NCBI RefSeq assembly: GCF_003570925.1
Contig: NZ_QXIS01000031.1
Coordinates: 1 to 36,471, forward strand
Length of the DNA stretch: 36,471 nt
Source: Candidatus Cryosericum terrychapinii
Lineage (GTDB): Bacteria; Caldisericota; Caldisericia; Cryosericales; Cryosericaceae
Direction of reading: 5' to 3'
Below the pieces are notes generated by a model. That model searched no databases, was not told the DNA's origin, and was given only the letters and a program-made list of their open reading frames with translations. This document shows, piece by piece, positions 22,097 to 31,386 of this stretch. The position numbers and the translations under genes are program-made. Every line of letters begins with the position of its first letter. Positions within the stretch are counted from its first letter, which is position 1.

Positions 22097-22422
22097 CCCC
22101 ACCGCAAACGACCATCTTTCACGAGCATGAATGCGGCGCGGAGCCGCGCGTACAAGAACTTAGCAGTCGATGTAGCAGAGATTCTGAGCGCAGTTGACCT
22201 AGTCCCGGCCCTTTCTCTGCGCTGGGGACAACTTCAGGGACTGTAGGAGGCTGCTCTTGGGCAGAACTCAGACTTGCTAGCAGTAGTCTCAGCGGACCGG
22301 ATTCTCCCGCGTACGTGCCTAGTGCGACTTCGGTCCCATGGCGAGGAATTTGGGGAGTTGGACGTGTTCGCGTAGGGGAGACTCTTGGATCCGGCCACGA
22401 ATCTCGCGCAGCATGATAGCCC
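22097..22422. other. Intergenic region between convergent accessory genes
   Basis: About 325 bases between the plus-strand winged-helix gene and the minus-strand helicase. GCGGC and GCCGC (about 22133-22150) can form a short GC-rich hairpin without a T-tract. No gene, RNA gene or further regulatory element is supported. Confidence 0.45.
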
Positions 22423-25400
22423 TCAGCCCTCCCGATCACTCTCCGAGAGAGCTCTTTCAAGCGCCTCGTCAAGAGCAGCTTTGACCGCCGATGTCATGCG
22501 AACAAGATCATACTGGTCCAATACTCTCCGATAGAGCTGGTCACGTTCTTTACCGAAGGGTTCTGCTGACATTCCAGGCTCTAGCAGACTCATGATAGCA
22601 GCCACTTCTGACAAAGGGATCTCCTCGAAATCGCGTGAGCCTCGCGTTCGTAAGACGACTGGACTACCCTCAGGCATATAAATCACTCGAAGTTCTGGTG
22701 CTTCACCCTGAGCCTGGCCAAGTGCCAGAATCCCTTTTCGTGCTGCTACCTGTATGACATGATCGAGGGCCTCTCGAATCAACCGCCCGACCCTGTCAAA
22801 TCCGGCCGCTCTGGCATACAGGCGTATGAGACGACTGGCAATCATGGGACCCTCTGCGGTTACGATACTGATGAGAACCTCTACTGTGTCTGTCCATGAA
22901 GCCACCCGGGGATCAGGTGCCGGTACTAGCTCCCAGCTCTTGTATGGGCGCATGTGTAGTTGGGCAGCTTCTGGAGTGTCTCGCTGCGAGTCAACAGTCT
23001 GGATAACCTGGTTCGTGGAATTGTCGTTCGATCTTGGGCCATTGATGAGGCAAGAGAACAGACCCTGGGCTGGTGTATCCTCTACAGACGCCTTCATGTC
23101 TTCGACAAGGAATGTTGCGGCAGGCTCGGGAACGGCGGCCACAGGCGTCACTGCAACGGCCGCCGCATTGTGGGGCGAGATGCCCAGTTTGTCCAGCAAT
23201 GGCCAGAGTTCACTCAGGGTACGCTCCGGGTTTCGGAAGAAGGAACTTCCTCGGACTCGCCAGAACGTCCATCCACAGCGTTCGAGCTGTCTCTGCCTCT
23301 CCATGTCCGACACGTAACGGTCAGGACCAAGCCATTGCTCGCCATCGCATTCGATTGCCAATCGAGACTGTGCCCCACTGACGACTAGGTCGATCCGGTA
23401 GCCTGCAACCGGCACCTGCGGCACGACAGTGAAACCCCGATTCCGGATCATCTGGTAGACTTCGCGCTCAAACGGACTCTCGAACATGTCGTCCACGGCC
23501 GTTCCAGGGCTGGTGGCCAGCCAGCTGACAGAAGGGTGGAGGAAGTAGTTGAGCAACTTGAACCGTGTGTCCTCAGGACTCAAATCGTCCAATGAGACCG
23601 AATGGAACAGCCACAGCTGGTCACGGGCTCTGCTTGCAGCGACGTTGAAGCGCTGCTGAGCCCCACGATCTGTCAGAGCCCTGAAATGGTGCTCCTCAGA
23701 GACAGCTGCAACCAGACTGAGGAAGACGACGTCCCGCTCATCTCCTTGGAGCGCATATGGGTCACCGCACACCACTCTCCGACGCTCCATCTCCTCTGGC
23801 CCGATTTCTCGTATGAGCATCCGGTCAATCTCTGCAGCCTGCCAGGGACCCTGCAGGCTGATGACTCCAAAGGATTTCCCCTTGTAGCGTGGGTCTCTGC
23901 AGCACTCTGCAATCTGCTTTGCAATGGCTTGTGCCTCAGGTGGATTGGTGATGCGGGTTTCGGTTCCTCTCCTGTATCCATCTGAGATGTAGCACTCGCA
24001 CAATGGGTCAAGCCGGTCTTCTCCATATTGGCGCAGTGGAATCAGGGGCTTCGCGGAGTAGCACAACCGGTTCGAGAACTCAATGATCTCTGGCATGCAT
24101 CGGAAGTGCTCCCGTAGCGTGAGATCTGATGGGTACCAGATCTTCGCAAGGTCGAAGTAGCTGGCGTCTGGCCCCAAGCCACCAGAGAATGGGATATCGG
24201 TCAAGTACCTCTTCTGGAGGTCCATGACAGATTGGACGTTTAGTCCAACGTTTGCAGGGCTGATCTGCTTGTCATCACCGACGACTATGACCTTTTTCCC
24301 GAGGTACTGCAGAAATGCAGCCTCAACCCCCAACTGACTTGCCTCGTCGACGATGATGACGTCAAACGCATCCTGGCCTGGCCTGACGACATCTGCCACC
24401 TGGTAGATGGGCATGATCCATGCTGGTATGGCGGGCCTGGCCACGTCCCAAGCTTGTCGAGCATTCGCGAGCTTCGCAGATGTGTACTTCCCTTTCTGCC
24501 TGCCGGCAGCCTGCCAGAAGGTTAGCCAGGCCACCAGTCCTTTGCGCTGCTCCTCCGTCATGCGATGCAGGAAGAATCCCCAGGCCTTCGCTGCCGTTAG
24601 CGCTGTGGTCTGCTGTTGCTGCTTCATCTTGAGGTCTGCGGCTTGCCTCGACAGCTCGCGCCCGCGGCTCGAATCTGACATCCGATCAAGCCATCGATCA
24701 GCCCGTGTCCATTGCCATGCTTTCTGGAAGGACGGAAGGCGTTCATCCCACGAGGCATCATCTGAGGTTGTTGCGAGACGAGCTCCAAGGTAGGGCGCTG
24801 CTGTCTGAAGCTTCTCCAGCATGGAAGCGCGGATCGAGAGCTTCCTACGAACCGCACGATGCTGTTCCAGGTCGCCCATGGCGGAGGCATACTGTGGACA
24901 GTCTCCCTTGACGGCAGCCTGCAGCGCAGACTGAACCGCCGGGTGGATACTCGAGTTAAGGCATGCGAGTCTCAGTGCCGAGACCAACTCACGACGGAAT
25001 CTCTCGGCTTCCACCATCCTCTCGTCGAGTTCCACCTGTTCCGCAATCGCGCACAGTTCACCCATGGCATCGGCTGATGGTGCTACCGGTTGGGATGTTC
25101 CGGATTTCTTTGCGAAGTCTCGCCAGAATTCCGTCACCCGCCCTCCGAGGTCCAGCACATTCTTCAGCATCTCCGTCTCTTCTTCGATGATGGCGAGTAC
25201 TTGTGTTGCTGACAGGCTCCCCAGATCGACGAAGGATGACCATTGCTGACGGAGTGACTCGACGGTACCTCGGGTCTTGAGACAGCGAACGAGGTACATG
25301 ACGGAGTCGGCAGATGTGCACCGGCGGCCATCGATACAGACTCGGTCGATGATGTAGCATGCGTGCTTGACATCAGCTGGAAGAAGGAGCCGCATGCCGA

Positions 25401-27549
25401 TTCTACGGCCACGTTCCCACCTGTCCAGGAGCACCTGCGTATCGGCGAGCAGACGCTGATCGTCGTCCTCCTCCACACCGCTGATGGGTGCTACCATGCA
25501 CGCCTTCCAGTCAAGATTGGACTTGAGCTTGTCGATTTGCCCTGTGCTTGAGTCCAGTAGCGATTTCCACAGCGCTGATTGACCGCTCAGGACGTCGCTC
25601 AATGCCCGACCAGTCCAGACAGTGTTCCTGCCCGTCAACGATTCCCACTCTGCGGAGAGGATGCGCGCTTCTGACAGCAGCGACGTCCGCTCCTGCAGAT
25701 GCAGTCCAGCAATACTGCCATACAGTGGTTTTTCGCGTAGTCTACCTCGAGTTCCTGCCGAGACTCTTGCTTTCTCTTCAGCATCGAGGCAGTCTTGGAG
25801 GCGCTGGGCGCTTGGGAACGACTCTGCCTCTGGGCACGCCCTTGTCGCCTGCTTCTCGACGTCTGGCGTGGCCCATCGGATGAGACTCAGTAGCTCCTGC
25901 ATTTGGCTGTTGGATAGCGGAGGGTCAGCGTCGGGGATCGCGAAGTCCTGTAGCCATGAGTACTGGGGTTCCTCCTCGGCAAGGGTAGTGGCAATCTCTG
26001 TGAGCGTTCCACGGTACCCTTCGATACCCGTCGAGACGTCGCGTGTCTCGCTCTCACGTACCATGCGGAGTTGCAGCTGACACTCGGCCATCTCGGCGCG
26101 TTCTTGCTCCAGTTGGTGATAGAGTGACGCCACCTCCGTGTTGTAGGCGTCCACGTTCCATCCCTCTCTCCGGCTGAGGATCCCGGTCACGATGCTCTCG
26201 ACTGACATTGCAGACGTGCGATCTGTTCCCAGCACCGATATGCACAGGCTTCTCATGTCTTGAGGTATCATGTCCTGGAGGACCCGTAGGGCACGAGGGG
26301 CTTGACTCGTGACCAGCACTCGTTTTCCCTGTGCCAGGAGGTGGCACACCAAATTCGCAATTGTATGCGATTTTCCCGTCCCCGGGGGACCCTGCACGAC
26401 AAGACCATCAGCTCCCGCCAGCCTCTCGAGAATAGCTCGCTGCTCTGCGTTTGACGGCAACGGGAAGAGCGGTTCACTGACAACTTCATCACCCAGTCCA
26501 GTGTCCGTTCGCGCCGGAGACGAGTCCACCACGGAAATGATCCTCTGTACTCCTGCAGGCAAGGCCTCCTTGGTCTGGATATCGGCCACGATACTCTCGT
26601 AGGCACGGACGAGTCCCAACTGTGTCCTCTGCCGGATGACAAGGGCGGGACTCCAGGAGACGATGGGCTTGGATGTGACTTCGTCAGCATGCCGGAGCTC
26701 ATCCTCGTATCGCCCATCCGGCGACACGCCGTTTACCCAGGACCGCAGAATCACCCCCACGCCTTCTCGGTCCCACACGCGATCGCCCAACTGATCAACC
26801 AGGTCACCGAGAGCCAGCTCGATTCTTGTCTCCGGGCGGCTATCCCCGTCGAGCATATCTTCTTCGAGCTTGACGCCAGAACTGTCATCAGGCTGGCGGA
26901 CTCTGATGACCCCCTTGTCGGCGTCGAATTCCACGCTGACGGCGGTCACGAGCAAATGTCGCCTTACCTCTTGGTTGTTCGGAGTCTTCCATTGAAGGAA
27001 CCCCAGAGCCAGTACCAGCTCGTAGAGCTCGCCCAGCCGCTGCTGCTTTGTGTAGAAAGAGAACAGCTTCGTGTACACTTCCTGCACGCGCACCAAGGGG
27101 CGCTGCTTCTCTGCCCAGGGCCACCAAGCGTGTTCAATGTAGCTATCCCAAGCTTTGCCAATTTCCGGAAAGTCCACCAAATGTAGACTGTCATCGTTAG
27201 CGGTTCCATCGGATGTATCAGCGATGTCTGTGAGGAGCTCAGGGACGTCGATCCACGGATCATCCAAGGATCCCGGGCGGATCCACGGCCACAAGGTATT
27301 GGGAGGAGTAGGCAAGGGCAGGAGTCTCGGTTTGCGGGCTTCAATTAGCGGGCCAGGTGCCGTCTGGGACTGCTCGCCGAGCAGACAAGAGTAGCACAGA
27401 GCGTTCGATTGAGGCAGGTCTGCAAGCCAGAAGTGGTCCTCGAAGTCCGATATCGAGTAGGTTGTCTTGGTTCGCAGGAGAGCTAGATCCTTCAAATAGG
27501 TAAACAGACGTATTGCTCTGCCCCGCAACTCCTGAGCCTCGATCTGCAT
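22423..27549 (-). CDS. Large SF1 helicase-nuclease (UPF1/DNA2-like helicase with Vsr/DUF559-type nuclease and DUF3320-like tail)
   Basis: This 1708-residue protein probably translocates on and cuts nucleic acid. Walker A is VVQGPPGTGKSHTIANL (about residue 385), Walker B is DVIIVDEASQL (~1066), followed by VVGDDKQISP (~1094). Helicase domain 2 carries ALQGDERDVVFLSLV and RFNVAASRARDQLWLF (~1306). A PD-(D/E)XK nuclease follows: YRIDLVV, LAIECDGEQW (~1400), RQRQLERCGWTFWRVRGSSF. The end (~1570-1600, RVGRLIREALDHVIQVAARKG) resembles DUF3320. The order helicase-Vsr-DUF3320 recalls the reported defence protein Hhe, but I do not see its DUF4011 N-terminus. The ATG at 27549 follows GAGGAGGG by five bases. 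Last gene of a minus-strand set. Confidence 0.88.
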   Translation of the reverse strand: MQIEAQELRGRAIRLFTYLKDLALLRTKTTYSISDFEDHFWLADLPQSNALCYSCLLGEQSQTAPGPLIEARKPRLLPLPTPPNTLWPWIRPGSLDDPWIDVPELLTDIADTSDGTANDDSLHLVDFPEIGKAWDSYIEHAWWPWAEKQRPLVRVQEVYTKLFSFYTKQQRLGELYELVLALGFLQWKTPNNQEVRRHLLVTAVSVEFDADKGVIRVRQPDDSSGVKLEEDMLDGDSRPETRIELALGDLVDQLGDRVWDREGVGVILRSWVNGVSPDGRYEDELRHADEVTSKPIVSWSPALVIRQRTQLGLVRAYESIVADIQTKEALPAGVQRIISVVDSSPARTDTGLGDEVVSEPLFPLPSNAEQRAILERLAGADGLVVQGPPGTGKSHTIANLVCHLLAQGKRVLVTSQAPRALRVLQDMIPQDMRSLCISVLGTDRTSAMSVESIVTGILSRREGWNVDAYNTEVASLYHQLEQERAEMAECQLQLRMVRESETRDVSTGIEGYRGTLTEIATTLAEEEPQYSWLQDFAIPDADPPLSNSQMQELLSLIRWATPDVEKQATRACPEAESFPSAQRLQDCLDAEEKARVSAGTRGRLREKPLYGSIAGLHLQERTSLLSEARILSAEWESLTGRNTVWTGRALSDVLSGQSALWKSLLDSSTGQIDKLKSNLDWKACMVAPISGVEEDDDQRLLADTQVLLDRWERGRRIGMRLLLPADVKHACYIIDRVCIDGRRCTSADSVMYLVRCLKTRGTVESLRQQWSSFVDLGSLSATQVLAIIEEETEMLKNVLDLGGRVTEFWRDFAKKSGTSQPVAPSADAMGELCAIAEQVELDERMVEAERFRRELVSALRLACLNSSIHPAVQSALQAAVKGDCPQYASAMGDLEQHRAVRRKLSIRASMLEKLQTAAPYLGARLATTSDDASWDERLPSFQKAWQWTRADRWLDRMSDSSRGRELSRQAADLKMKQQQQTTALTAAKAWGFFLHRMTEEQRKGLVAWLTFWQAAGRQKGKYTSAKLANARQAWDVARPAIPAWIMPIYQVADVVRPGQDAFDVIIVDEASQLGVEAAFLQYLGKKVIVVGDDKQISPANVGLNVQSVMDLQKRYLTDIPFSGGLGPDASYFDLAKIWYPSDLTLREHFRCMPEIIEFSNRLCYSAKPLIPLRQYGEDRLDPLCECYISDGYRRGTETRITNPPEAQAIAKQIAECCRDPRYKGKSFGVISLQGPWQAAEIDRMLIREIGPEEMERRRVVCGDPYALQGDERDVVFLSLVAAVSEEHHFRALTDRGAQQRFNVAASRARDQLWLFHSVSLDDLSPEDTRFKLLNYFLHPSVSWLATSPGTAVDDMFESPFEREVYQMIRNRGFTVVPQVPVAGYRIDLVVSGAQSRLAIECDGEQWLGPDRYVSDMERQRQLERCGWTFWRVRGSSFFRNPERTLSELWPLLDKLGISPHNAAAVAVTPVAAVPEPAATFLVEDMKASVEDTPAQGLFSCLINGPRSNDNSTNQVIQTVDSQRDTPEAAQLHMRPYKSWELVPAPDPRVASWTDTVEVLISIVTAEGPMIASRLIRLYARAAGFDRVGRLIREALDHVIQVAARKGILALGQAQGEAPELRVIYMPEGSPVVLRTRGSRDFEEIPLSEVAAIMSLLEPGMSAEPFGKERDQLYRRVLDQYDLVRMTSAVKAALDEALERALSESDREG

Positions 27550-27586
27550 TGATCCCTCCTCTAGGATGGTCGCTTCTGTGTTAGCG

Positions 27587-27595
27587 AGTATAGCA
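27587..27595 (-). promoter_or_regulatory. Extended -10 promoter of the helicase-nuclease gene
   Basis: Minus strand TGCTATACT gives an extended -10 (TG-n-TATACT) about 38 bases before the ATG at 27549. No good -35 box is seen, as is usual for extended -10 promoters. It suggests the helicase can be expressed apart from the upstream genes. Confidence 0.5.
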
Positions 27596-27924
27596 CTGAA
27601 CCGAATCCCGGCCACTACGTGGCACTGCAAGCCCCAACCTGCGATAGACGCAGTGTCAGCAGCCGCGTGGGCAAGCGAGCACTTCGTGCGTTGAGACCCC
27701 ACAAAGCGGTATGCGGTTGGCACGACCCAACCCTTCTGCATGGACGTGAAGCATCTTCAACACCAGATTCCAACGTAGTTGCTGTCCTGTCTGGGGGCAT
27801 CTTCCCGGGAGGCGGCCCGTGCCTTTGCTCTCTGCCTGAGTGAAGACTCCTGATTTGTCTTGACTGCTGGACCGAGTGACCCCATGGTCAGCGACGGGAC
27901 TGCGTCTGAGATTCACGACGTATG
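27596..27924. other. Gene-free stretch upstream of the helicase
   Basis: About 330 bases. The minus-strand reading may contain further decayed pieces of the eroded gene at 27925-28092 (for example a TGQQLRWNLVLK segment in another frame), but this is too weak to call. No RNA gene was recognised. Confidence 0.35.
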
Positions 27925-28092
27925 TCACAGACAAGTGCTTAGCAGTTGACATGGAGGGCATACCGTTACGATCCACACCGTATCCCCCGGTTCCACCCTA
28001 TGGAGTTGACCGCCCGCGGAATGTCCCAGCAGTCCCCATTCCTGAACGTCGACAGTCTCGGGTCTCCAGTATGTCAGGTAGTCCTTTGCCAT
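27925..28092 (-). pseudogene. Truncated small gene between the EEP-type and helicase genes
   Basis: A 55-codon frame begins at an ATG with AAGGAGG five bases upstream. It reads MAKDYLTYWRPETVDVQEWG, LLGHSAGGQLHRVEPGDTVW, IVTV and then CPPCQLLSTCL before a TGA. The pattern tYWrP...l.h.a.gQl.rv.pGDtvWiVtv looks like the N-terminus of a small PUA/EVE-like domain protein that I recall from restriction and defence loci. The frame breaks just after the conserved GDTVWIVTV, so the gene looks frameshifted or truncated. It starts 22 bases after the EEP-type gene and would have been co-transcribed with it. The family name is uncertain; the real ribosome-binding site and conserved-looking start are what I can see. 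Confidence 0.5.
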
Positions 28093-28113
28093 GTCATCCT
28101 CCTTGGACAGGGC

Positions 28114-28911
28114 TCATCTCAGTTCGTAGTCCGCGATAACTGCAGAGTGATCACTGTGCGCCGCAATGGACTCCTTGTATGGATACTGGCAGTCAGTTAC
28201 CTTCCACTTCCTGGGCGAATGCATAACGTAGTCGTACCGTCTATCCGCCAGTTTCTTCTTGTAGGACAAGGCAAGGGGGTCTCTCTTGATGTCTCCGCCC
28301 GTGCTCTTCAGATAGGCAACGTACGAGTCTTTCAGGTGATGTACCTTCTGAGGTCCCATGATCAGTGACATCTTTTTGACTCGACCTCTATCGCCGTGCG
28401 AGGAGAATACTATCTTCTCGACCTTCGAGCTGTCTTCATTCGGCTCGTTCCCATCGAAGCAAAGGAAGTCAAGCTTTGCTCGAAGCTGCTCAAGATAGTC
28501 AGCGATGGATGCGAAGTTGCTGGACTTGGCCTTGAGGTACCCGGATCCGGTCAGCGAGTGGAAGGCAACCACCCGGATGGGCCCAAAGGGACCGCCAAGC
28601 AGCACGGAAAGCGTCCGCTCCGGGAATAGCGCACGATCGATCAACTCCAGGGTAACGATCGGGAGTCCGAGTGCGAGAACCGCAACGCCTATTGCCCGCT
28701 CCCGGCCCTCGTGGTGCCCGGGCATGCGCATATCGAGACTGAAACAGGACGGGGCAAGGGGAAAGAACTCGGTCAGACGGTCATAGGCAGAGCGCGTGAC
28801 TTCCTCCAGGCACAAGATTGTCGGGCCTTGAGCGACTCTCTGCTTGAGGAAGGTCTTGATCGCCGGCGATCCAGACTTCTTGATGTTCCACTGTATGACG
28901 CGAAGCTTCAT
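28114..28911 (-). CDS. Endonuclease/exonuclease/phosphatase-fold protein
   Basis: This 265-residue protein shows the EEP (DNase I-like) metal-site motifs in order: IQWNIKK (Asn9), LCLEEVTR (Glu37), AFHSLTGSG (His118), CFDGNEPNED (Asp153 and Asn155), RRYDYVM, and the terminal SDHSAVIADYEL (Asp254, His255). All catalytic positions of the family are present, so it is probably active on phosphodiesters or phosphomonoesters; nucleic acid is the likeliest substrate given the helicase-nuclease neighbour. No signal peptide is seen, so it acts inside the cell. The ATG at 28911 has only a weak ribosome-binding site. It sits 83 bases after the large membrane-protein gene and before the eroded small gene. 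Confidence 0.82.
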   Translation of the reverse strand: MKLRVIQWNIKKSGSPAIKTFLKQRVAQGPTILCLEEVTRSAYDRLTEFFPLAPSCFSLDMRMPGHHEGRERAIGVAVLALGLPIVTLELIDRALFPERTLSVLLGGPFGPIRVVAFHSLTGSGYLKAKSSNFASIADYLEQLRAKLDFLCFDGNEPNEDSSKVEKIVFSSHGDRGRVKKMSLIMGPQKVHHLKDSYVAYLKSTGGDIKRDPLALSYKKKLADRRYDYVMHSPRKWKVTDCQYPYKESIAAHSDHSAVIADYELR

Positions 28912-28994
28912 GTCTCTACACCACCCTAGCCCACATAGATAACCGTGACGTCACCCAACGTAGACACACAGACTACTTCCCTGCCGGGCGCGCG

Positions 28995-31217
28995 TCAGGT
29001 CGGCCACGTTGCCGTCATCAACGCATGAGCAAAAAACCTCCATGACTCAAGCACTTCAACATTTGGCGTCAGGGATCTAGGCCATCTTCCTCGCTGATGC
29101 ATGGCATCCTCTAGCGTTCGATAAAGGAAGCTCCCTTCCCCAAAGAGCCGTAATGCTCTCTCGTGGTCATCGACTGCAGTCCTGAGATCACCCAGAACGC
29201 TGTCTCCCTTTGGCGCCTGAATTCCTCTGACCATCAGGAAGCCAACTGCTCCGATCGCGACGAGAGATTGAGAATCTTCATGGTCGTGCACGTCACCGCT
29301 TGCCCGCCAGAGATCGAAGTCCCACAGGTCACTCTTGGCCATCCCTTGTGCCAAAGCGTAACCCCTGAGGAATCCCCTCAAGTCAACCGTGCCCAGTCCC
29401 ATATGCCCTGTGCCTATCAAGCTTATGGGGAAATGCGGACTCAAGATATCGTTCGTGGCGAGACCGTAGGCGATGAGCGACGCCGCTACGCGAAGGTCGC
29501 CGACGGCATCGCCGATCAAGCGACCTGCGTCGCTCTGCGATGTAGGTACGTTGTTGCATAGTTCGTAGATACTCTGCAGCGCTGGCCGAGATGGTTTGGC
29601 GTTCCGGGGCAGAATCGAACAGGTCTCATCTAGCTTGTCTGCAACGTACTTGCCAAAATCCAAGTCCTCTACTGCCCGATACAGGATCATGCAGAATTTC
29701 AACAGAAGAGCGTCGATCTCGGTGACGAACCATGGCCAGCTCCCTTGCCATTCCTCAGTACGCTCCAGGCTACTAGATACGCTGTAGAGCAACAGAGCAA
29801 GCATACGGACGTGGAACTCCGCCATGTGTCGATTCCGAGTCCCAGCCGGCTCGTCCTTCCGACTGACTCCCATCTCGACAGCTTCTCGCGCCATGAGTGC
29901 GCAGCTGCGGCGGAACGGTCGATTTGCCTTGTACTGCTCCGCAAGCACCGCAAATTGATACGGTATCGGTTGGAGACACTCGAAGACGTCGTCATAACGT
30001 GTTCTCCTCGCAGACAGCACTATGGCGTCGGCATCGGACATGAGGTCGTCGAGTTCGCTCCATTCAGGCTCCCCTTCGTAATCCCTCTTGGGCTGATGTG
30101 CTTCAGCTGCGCAAGACGACTCATAGGTCGTCGCCACAGCCAGAAACTCCCCAAATAGCCGCCTGAACGCTGTCTCTGCTATGACGGCATCGTTGATCGA
30201 ACCCGTTTCAAGAGACCTTAGTGCTCTGTCGCGGAGCTCTCCCCTTTCTATCGCCACATCGCTCTCAAAGGTGGCCGTCCCGTTTCGGATGGCATAGCTT
30301 TCCCTGAGGCCCGATTCCTGAGATGCAGAGAGCCCTCCATTACGCAGATGATCCTTGCGCACGCCTAGGAGCGCATCCCCAACCTCCAGTGACCGACCCG
30401 GAGCCTCGAAGAAAACGACGACTGGAAGGGCTGCTGAAGGAGTCCTGCTTGCGCCGCCATCAGTGCCGATCTCTTCTATACCTCCGTCTCCGCCGCCCGG
30501 GCCAACCCCGGCTGTCTCTCGGACGTGTGGCGCTACGTCAGTCTTCAATCCGACCAGACGACGCTTCAGTCTCCCAAGGTTGATGTCCTCGATCCGGCCA
30601 GACGTCGTAGATGCCACCAAAACGTGGGTACTGGTCACCTCGCAGGATATCAGGGGAATGTATCGGAAGGACAGTCTGGCATCAAAAGTGTCAATCCAGG
30701 CCCGGAATTGGACGTACCTCTGATGATACTTGGCTGATCCAGACACGACAGAAGAGAATCTCAATCCAAGGACGCCTGTGTATTCGTTCCAGTACCTGCT
30801 CGGACTGAGCAGCATCGAGAGCACTCGGATGAGCATCTTCGCCAACACGAAGGCGCTCAGCAAAAGGCCCATCCCAACCGACAGGGGGCAAAGCCAGTAC
30901 CTCCCCAGGACCAACATCACGAGCCACGCCAGCAGCTCAAACAAAGCTCCTTGAACATCACCCCCGCGGAGGAGCGTTCTGAGCCGCATCGTGTCCGACC
31001 TCGAAATCGAAGCGATGAGGATGAGGACGGACCCGGCGAGCCCGAGCATTGCTATCTGGAACCCGGACGCGAGCGCAACGTATGCGTCGGGAACCCAAGT
31101 CACGAAGTAGAAGTGAGGCACAATCAGAATTACGCCGTACGCAATCAAGGTTCCCGCCGTTGCTAACCAGCCATGCAAACGCGTGCCATTTATCCTTTCG
31201 GCCTGGTCCTTCTTCAT
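28995..31217 (-). CDS. Large membrane-anchored protein of unknown function
   Basis: About 740 residues. The N-terminal ~140 hold four hydrophobic helices (around 18-40, 47-70, 92-111 and 113-135), followed by a ~600-residue soluble, mostly helical part with WIDTFDARLSFRYIPLISCE and a long acidic region. I recognise no catalytic motif. I give the ATG at 31217; the frame is open to a TTG at 31343, and a GTG at 31244 after AAAGG is also possible. A -10-like TATGAT (31386-31381, minus) could be its promoter. It would be the first gene of the minus-strand set with the EEP protein and helicase-nuclease, and may be a membrane sensor or anchor for them. That role is inference. Confidence 0.6.
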   Translation of the reverse strand: MKKDQAERINGTRLHGWLATAGTLIAYGVILIVPHFYFVTWVPDAYVALASGFQIAMLGLAGSVLILIASISRSDTMRLRTLLRGGDVQGALFELLAWLVMLVLGRYWLCPLSVGMGLLLSAFVLAKMLIRVLSMLLSPSRYWNEYTGVLGLRFSSVVSGSAKYHQRYVQFRAWIDTFDARLSFRYIPLISCEVTSTHVLVASTTSGRIEDINLGRLKRRLVGLKTDVAPHVRETAGVGPGGGDGGIEEIGTDGGASRTPSAALPVVVFFEAPGRSLEVGDALLGVRKDHLRNGGLSASQESGLRESYAIRNGTATFESDVAIERGELRDRALRSLETGSINDAVIAETAFRRLFGEFLAVATTYESSCAAEAHQPKRDYEGEPEWSELDDLMSDADAIVLSARRTRYDDVFECLQPIPYQFAVLAEQYKANRPFRRSCALMAREAVEMGVSRKDEPAGTRNRHMAEFHVRMLALLLYSVSSSLERTEEWQGSWPWFVTEIDALLLKFCMILYRAVEDLDFGKYVADKLDETCSILPRNAKPSRPALQSIYELCNNVPTSQSDAGRLIGDAVGDLRVAASLIAYGLATNDILSPHFPISLIGTGHMGLGTVDLRGFLRGYALAQGMAKSDLWDFDLWRASGDVHDHEDSQSLVAIGAVGFLMVRGIQAPKGDSVLGDLRTAVDDHERALRLFGEGSFLYRTLEDAMHQRGRWPRSLTPNVEVLESWRFFAHALMTATWPT

Positions 31218-31386
31218 TGTGCCGCTGGCATTGAGAGTCGTCACGAAAGCCTTTGGTTTCGGGTTCGTCAAGGTTCTTGCACCAGTTGAACCGCGTCGAT
31301 CTGTCTTGCCACTTCTTCCCCCTTCGAGAGAATGCAGCAACACCCGGCTGCTGCAGGACTATCCCAATCTACTCTCGCATATCATA

